NCBI RefSeq assembly: GCF_003991425.1
Contig: NZ_CP034346.1
Location: forward strand, 3,695,501-3,759,500
Length of the DNA: 64,000 nucleotides
Source of the DNA: Paenibacillus lutimineralis
Lineage (GTDB): Bacteria > Bacillota > Bacilli > Paenibacillales > Paenibacillaceae
Direction: 5' to 3'
Shown: in pieces, positions 60,522-64,000 of the stretch
How positions within the stretch are numbered: position 1 is the stretch's first letter
How the letters are laid out: every line of letters starts with the position of its first letter
The notes under the pieces: generated by a model
What the model was told of the DNA's origin: nothing
Seen by the model: the letters and a program-made list of their open reading frames with translations, nothing else
Databases searched by the model: none
Position numbers and translations under genes: made by a program

Positions 60522-61855
60522 TAATCGTTGCCCCCTTCCAACAGGCTGGCCCCGCATTCCAAACAGAATTTTTGATTTGGACCAACTTCATGCCCGCAGC
60601 TATTGCATTTTAGAACAACTTCCGTACCACAATTACCGCAGAATTTACTGCTACCCGGCACTAATTCGCTGCACTTGGGACAATGACGAGGTAACGGCTC
60701 CTTACATTTTACACATTCCAGGCTATTCTCAGGATTATCCGTACCGCACCTTGGACAGGCAAAATATTTATCACCACAGTTCGGACAAAACTTGGAATCC
60801 TTCTGAATCGGAGAGCCGCAAACGTTGCAGGTTGCGACGGTTTCCTTGGCCGCGGCTTGTTGTATACTCTCCGCTAACGGCTGGCCGCAGCTGCTGCAAA
60901 AAGCCGAATTCTCCTCGTTAGCATGCTGGCAGTTCGAACAAATACGGTAGGCGGCTTGCTTGTTTGTCACTTTTGTATTCATAGCTCCTGCAAGCTCGGA
61001 CATCGCACTTCCTATCGGGCCGCCAATGCCTGATCCCATTCCAAAGCCAAGTCCGGTCCCCATAATTCCGGCCTGCATGCTTCCTTCATTTTTGGCGGCT
61101 CCCTCTAACGTATCAAAGGTACGCTCCTGCTGATAATTGTATCCGAGGATGTCCATCTCCGCTTTGCGTGCCAGCGCATCTCTCAAGCGCTTGACGGAAG
61201 GATCCGACTCTGGAAGGTTCACGCTCTGAACGTATAGGTTTAAGACATTAATCCCGTACTCTTCCATAGCAGTAGCTACAGAACTTTTGAAATGATCTGA
61301 CATTTCACTAGTAAATGCGTTGATCTCCAGCACGCTGATCTTTTTATGTACAAGGTACGAAGTAATTAGCGAGTTAATGTTCATTCCTATTAAGCCGCGG
61401 AAGTACTCGACCAACGTATTCTGGGTAAATCCGCGTAGTGTTCCTACCAATTTGGTCAGGAATTTGCGTGAATCCTCAATTTCAATACCCAACTGTCCAA
61501 AAGCCCTAACAGGAACAATAATATTATACTTAGGATCCTGTAATTGAATCGGGCTGGACGTTCCCCACTTCACATCCAACGAACTTACCTTGTTAATATA
61601 CCAAACTTCAGCCGAAAACGGAGATTTTCCTCCAAACGGCAAATTGATGATATTGTTCAATATCGGTATGTTTGCTGTACTTAACGTATGACGACCAGGG
61701 CCGTATAAATCAAGCGCTCTGCCATCCTTGAACAGAATCGCCTCCTGGGATTGATTTACAATTAGTTGAGTCCATGTCCCTAATTCTGTCTCGGGATGCT
61801 TCCATACGAGAACGTCCGGGGAGCCATCATACTTGATTACATCAATTAGTGCCAT
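60521..61855 (-). CDS. SPFH-domain protein (YdjI-like) with five zinc ribbons
   Basis: The ATG at 61855 follows GTGGGGAAAGAG; 444 residues. The SPFH (flotillin/band-7, virion-core-like) domain covers about residues 1-270: MALIDVIKYDGSPDVLVWK, AILFKDGRALDLYGPGRHTL, and the helical RLRDALARKAEMDILGYNYQ, then a Gly-rich hinge. From about residue 315 come five Cys-x2-Cys ... Cys-x2-Cys ribbons in a row (ICSNCQ...FCSSC, TCNVCG...FCPNC, ACPRCG...ECVKC, HCPKCS...FCGNC, KCNSCG...FCLEC). In B. subtilis YdjI is membrane-recruited and works with PspA under envelope stress. No pspA is next to this operon. Confidence 0.88.
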   Translation of the reverse strand: MALIDVIKYDGSPDVLVWKHPETELGTWTQLIVNQSQEAILFKDGRALDLYGPGRHTLSTANIPILNNIINLPFGGKSPFSAEVWYINKVSSLDVKWGTSSPIQLQDPKYNIIVPVRAFGQLGIEIEDSRKFLTKLVGTLRGFTQNTLVEYFRGLIGMNINSLITSYLVHKKISVLEINAFTSEMSDHFKSSVATAMEEYGINVLNLYVQSVNLPESDPSVKRLRDALARKAEMDILGYNYQQERTFDTLEGAAKNEGSMQAGIMGTGLGFGMGSGIGGPIGSAMSELAGAMNTKVTNKQAAYRICSNCQHANEENSAFCSSCGQPLAESIQQAAAKETVATCNVCGSPIQKDSKFCPNCGDKYFACPRCGTDNPENSLECVKCKEPLPRHCPKCSELVPGSSKFCGNCGTEVVLKCNSCGHEVGPNQKFCLECGASLLEGGND

Positions 61856-62059
61856 TTCTCTTTCCCCACTTATCAATATATTTATTTAAATATGTATTCT
61901 ACCAGATGCCACCTATTTCCTCCTGCCATAAAACAAAAGGACTAATCTAAAAGTCACTGCCAAGTTGATCTGTCGCACCCTATTGAGATATATCATAGCA
62001 AAAGTTGCAAAACTCATAATAGCGAGTTACAATTATGTAAATTGGCCATAAGGTAGATG

Positions 62060-62093
62060 CCGCTTCGATATTGATGATCGAGGCGGTTTTTTT
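62060..62093 (+). terminator. Hairpin with T-run, copy 1
   Basis: CCGCTTCGAT pairs with ATCGAGGCGG (62060-62069 with 62077-62086, one wobble), followed by seven Ts. The preceding TTGGCCATAAGGTAGATG resembles the bases before the second copy at 62521. No plus-strand gene ends here, so it may be a duplicated leader or terminator element. Confidence 0.55.
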
Positions 62094-62112
62094 GTCTTTT
62101 AGATCTGTAGCT

Positions 62113-62332
62113 GAACAACAGGTGTGGCATAAGCCTCTCCCTATTCTCTAACGAAACTACGTATCGTTATTTAAGCAAAAAAAGGCCTCACAAAATTCTA
62201 ACGAAACTGGGTATCGCTATTTAGTGAAAAAGACAGGATTACTCCTCATTTTCGCTCAAATAACGATATGGTGTTTCGTTAGATTTGAAAAGGCATCAAT
62301 TTTGCCTAAATAGCGTGTCACAGTTTCGTTAG
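62113..62332. repeat. Four-unit palindromic repeat element, copy 2 (upstream flank)
   Basis: After GAACAACAGGTGTGGCA (62113-62129) come two forward units (62147-62172, 62197-62222) and two reverse units (62258-62283, 62308-62332). Spacing of like units is again 50 bases. The spacer AAGCAAAAAAAGGCCTCACA and on to 62196 is identical in copy 3. The element is in the same orientation as copy 3, offset by about 1130 bases, with the nuclease-like gene between. Confidence 0.9.
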
Positions 62333-62520
62333 CGGGGTTGTGGCGACTAATGTTGCCAAGTTTTGTTCAATTAGGTTCTTGGAGCTCAATGGCAACTTAT
62401 TCTTAGTGACGGCGCTCCGGTTGCACTAGTGGCATTGCAGTCAACCAACGACACTATCTAAATAGTTGTCAAATTCTAGGATGGAGGTTAAACTTATCCT
62501 AATGTGGTCGTAAAGCATAC

Positions 62521-62556
62521 GCCGCTTCGGTACTTATGTATCGAGGCGGCTTTTTT
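62521..62556 (+). terminator. Hairpin with T-run, copy 2, just before the nuclease-like gene
   Basis: GCCGCTTCGGTA pairs with TATCGAGGCGGC (62521-62532 with 62539-62550, wobbles), followed by six Ts. It lies 34 bases before the TTG start of the next gene, so transcription from upstream would be reduced. Between 62333 and 62520 no gene is seen. Confidence 0.6.
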
Positions 62557-62589
62557 GTTATTAAAATTTCAAATCGGTGGTGAAGCAGA

Positions 62590-63240
62590 TTGTCAACATT
62601 CGAGCAGATATATGAGGAATGGCTGGAGAAAAATATTGCTCAGGAAGAAAATCAAAGAAGACGTGAATTATTAGTAAAAGGACTGGGACATGGAACAATT
62701 GAATTTCTACGCACCATTTGGTATCCCGCCGTTCAACATTTCGATCACTTATATCCTGAATGGGAAGTACGCGATTTTCATAACGGGTATCGTTACATCG
62801 ATCTTGCCTATCTTCCTGGAACAATGAAAGGTGCCATCGAAATTCAAGGCTACGGCCCCCATGCTAGGGATCTTGACGTTAGACGGTTTAAGGACCTTTG
62901 CTGGCGGCATAGCTTGTTAGCACTGGATCATTGGATCATTTTGCCGATTGCTTACCTTTCAATTAAAGATGAGCCGCAGCGATGTCAACAGCTTATCCTA
63001 TCATTCATTGGCAGGTTTATGGCTGTTGATGCGCCGCCCGAGCTAGATTATCTTGAAGCGGAAACCGTACGTTTTGCACTACGACAGTTCCATTCTTTTA
63101 GTCCGGCAGAGCTTGCAAATCACCTGAGCATTTCAGACCAATACGCACGGCGTATTTTACATAAGCTGGTATCTGCGAATCATTTGGAGGTAGCCACCGG
63201 AAGTAAGAGATATCGCAAATACCGTCTAAGAAACCTATGA
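62590..63240 (+). CDS. PD-(D/E)XK-like nuclease with C-terminal winged helix, bracketed by repeats
   Basis: A TTG after GGTGG gives 216 residues. The middle resembles the Vsr/DUF559-type PD-(D/E)XK fold: Glu38 (TIEFLRTIW), Asp71 (YRYIDLAYLP), Glu84-x-Gln86 (AIEIQGYGPHARD, with Gln in the Lys position), His91, Asp94 and R99-F100 with Arg106 in the following helix, then the strand WIILPIAYLSI. From about residue 165 a winged helix follows (SPAELANHLSISDQYARRIL and HKLVSANHL, then a basic KRYRKYRL end). Nuclease activity is not proven, and a transcription regulator is the alternative. It is bracketed by repeat copies 2 and 3. Confidence 0.6.
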   Translation: MSTFEQIYEEWLEKNIAQEENQRRRELLVKGLGHGTIEFLRTIWYPAVQHFDHLYPEWEVRDFHNGYRYIDLAYLPGTMKGAIEIQGYGPHARDLDVRRFKDLCWRHSLLALDHWIILPIAYLSIKDEPQRCQQLILSFIGRFMAVDAPPELDYLEAETVRFALRQFHSFSPAELANHLSISDQYARRILHKLVSANHLEVATGSKRYRKYRLRNL

Positions 63241-63243
63241 GCC

Positions 63244-63462
63244 GAACAACAGGTGTGGCAAATACTCACCTTATTCTCTAACGAAACTACATATCGTTAT
63301 TTAAGCAAAAAAAGGCCTCACAAAATTCTAACGAAACTGGGTATCGCTATTTAGTGAAAAAGACAGGATTACTCCCCATTTTCGACCAAATAGCGATATG
63401 GTGTTTCGTTAGAACTCTCGAGGCCTCAAATTTACCTAAATAGCGTGTCACAGTTTCGTTAG
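63244..63462. repeat. Four-unit palindromic repeat element, copy 3 (downstream flank)
   Basis: GAACAACAGGTGTGGCA (63244-63260) starts four bases after the stop codon of the nuclease-like gene. Forward units are 63277-63302 and 63327-63352; reverse units 63388-63413 and 63438-63462. It is nearly identical to copy 2. From 63463 to 63574 nothing is recognised. Confidence 0.9.
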
Positions 63463-63574
63463 CGGGAGGTGTCCGGTGGCATAACGCCGCGATCCGGCCT
63501 TACCCGCAAGCAGCCAAGCATTTCCGCTGAGTGTGACTCATGAGCCGCTGCAGAAGAGCTTGCAAAATGCTCAA

Positions 63575-64000
63575 TTACTTTACTTCAACCGATTGTAGAT
63601 CCTGGTTTGAGCCTTTTTTTAAAGTTAACATCACAATGAAGGAAACGCAGTATAAGGCAGCCAAGTAGATCATTACGACCGTCATGTCATACCTTTGAAG
63701 AATATAGCCAACAAAAATTGGTGAAAATCCTCCTATAGCTCTACCGAAGTTAAAAATCGTATTTGTCGCCGTACTTCGAATTTGTACAGGATAAAAATTA
63801 CCAATTAAAGCTCCATACCCGGCGAACATGCCATTCGAGAAAAAGCCGACAATCGCGCCACCGAGTAAAATGGCGATACTTCCAGTTGCGTAAGAGTATA
63901 AAAACACAGCACATGCTGATGCAATCAAAAATATACCAAAAGCCCGCTTTGCGCCAAATCGATCCATAAATCGGCCAAACGCAAGCATCCCAATAATCAT
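63575..64000 (-). CDS. MFS transporter, C-terminal 141 residues
   Basis: The frame is open to the window edge, so the first part is outside. Four or more helices are visible. GRFMDRFGAKRAFGIFLIA is the loop motif before the second half, and PVQIRSTATNTIFNFGRAIG with FSPIFVGYIL is typical of the metabolite:H+ symporter branch (sugar acid, aromatic acid or sialate type). The C-terminus ends with a short polar tail. The substrate cannot be assigned. Confidence 0.85.
   Translation of the reverse strand: MIIGMLAFGRFMDRFGAKRAFGIFLIASACAVFLYSYATGSIAILLGGAIVGFFSNGMFAGYGALIGNFYPVQIRSTATNTIFNFGRAIGGFSPIFVGYILQRYDMTVVMIYLAALYCVSFIVMLTLKKGSNQDLQSVEVK

Noticed and set aside
1-64000. tRNA, rRNA, riboswitch or T-box leaders
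   Set aside because: Intergenic gaps were read for cloverleaf, T-box and S-box landmarks; none was convincing. Weak ones could be missed without a covariance search.

Overview
The window reads as chromosome of a spore-former-type Gram-positive rod, most likely Paenibacillus or a close relative. The reasons are an SLH-anchored multidomain secreted enzyme, secreted glucanases with cre-like sites, a Btr-type AraC/binding-protein regulator beside a siderophore-binding lipoprotein, a Bacillus-style puc (xanthine dehydrogenase) operon, strong AGGAGG ribosome sites, frequent GTG/TTG starts, and imperfect palindromic repeats of the TCTAACGAAAC type. No rRNA, tRNA, CRISPR array or prophage was seen. 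Base composition by eye is intermediate, with a GC-rich stretch in the EI gene (about 29.6-30.1 kb) and an AT-rich patch around 38.3-39.5 kb.

Layout. 0-5 kb: start of a HAD phosphatase gene, a secreted CAP-domain protein, and a minus-strand operon of lipid-type methyltransferase, PAP2 phosphatase, response regulator and histidine kinase. 4.7-11.2 kb: a 1762-residue surface protein joining a metallophosphoesterase, FN3 modules, a GH8 glycosidase and SLH anchors, divergent from an AraC regulator. 11.3-16.5 kb: erythromycin-esterase-like protein, small Xre regulator plus membrane protein, a palindromic repeat element, and a split chromate transporter with a divergent LysR regulator. 16.6-21.3 kb: iron-siderophore binding protein with Fur box, Btr-like regulator, HxlR regulator, aldo/keto reductase, epimerase remnant. 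21.3-26.8 kb: a seven-gene operon for a sulfur or polar amino-acid compound (two acetyltransferases, two Xi-class glutathione-transferase-like enzymes, an ABC importer) behind a strong promoter with a palindromic operator.

27-39.5 kb: membrane-anchored Mrr-like nuclease, IS3 remnant, a nine-gene PTS operon that carries its own HPr and EI plus lactonase-, creatininase- and SIS-type enzymes, an IS1595 remnant and mepB. 40-49.7 kb: DUF4309 lipoprotein-like protein, class I aldolase, FUSC-type membrane protein, the pucDCEAB operon and a GH16 glucanase with lectin module. 50-57.2 kb: MFS/TetR pair, DUF421 protein, YdjC deacetylase, asparaginase, alkaline phosphatase, serine hydrolase. 57.2-61.9 kb: PlsY-type acyltransferase with a GT2 glycosyltransferase, and a three-gene SPFH/zinc-ribbon membrane operon. 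62-64 kb: a nuclease-like/winged-helix gene bracketed by two near-identical palindromic repeat elements, then the 3' part of an MFS transporter.

The most unusual items are the repeat-bracketed nuclease-like gene, the phosphoesterase-GH8-SLH fusion, and the self-contained lactone-type PTS operon. Starts were chosen by ribosome-binding-site spacing and often differ from the longest open frame.
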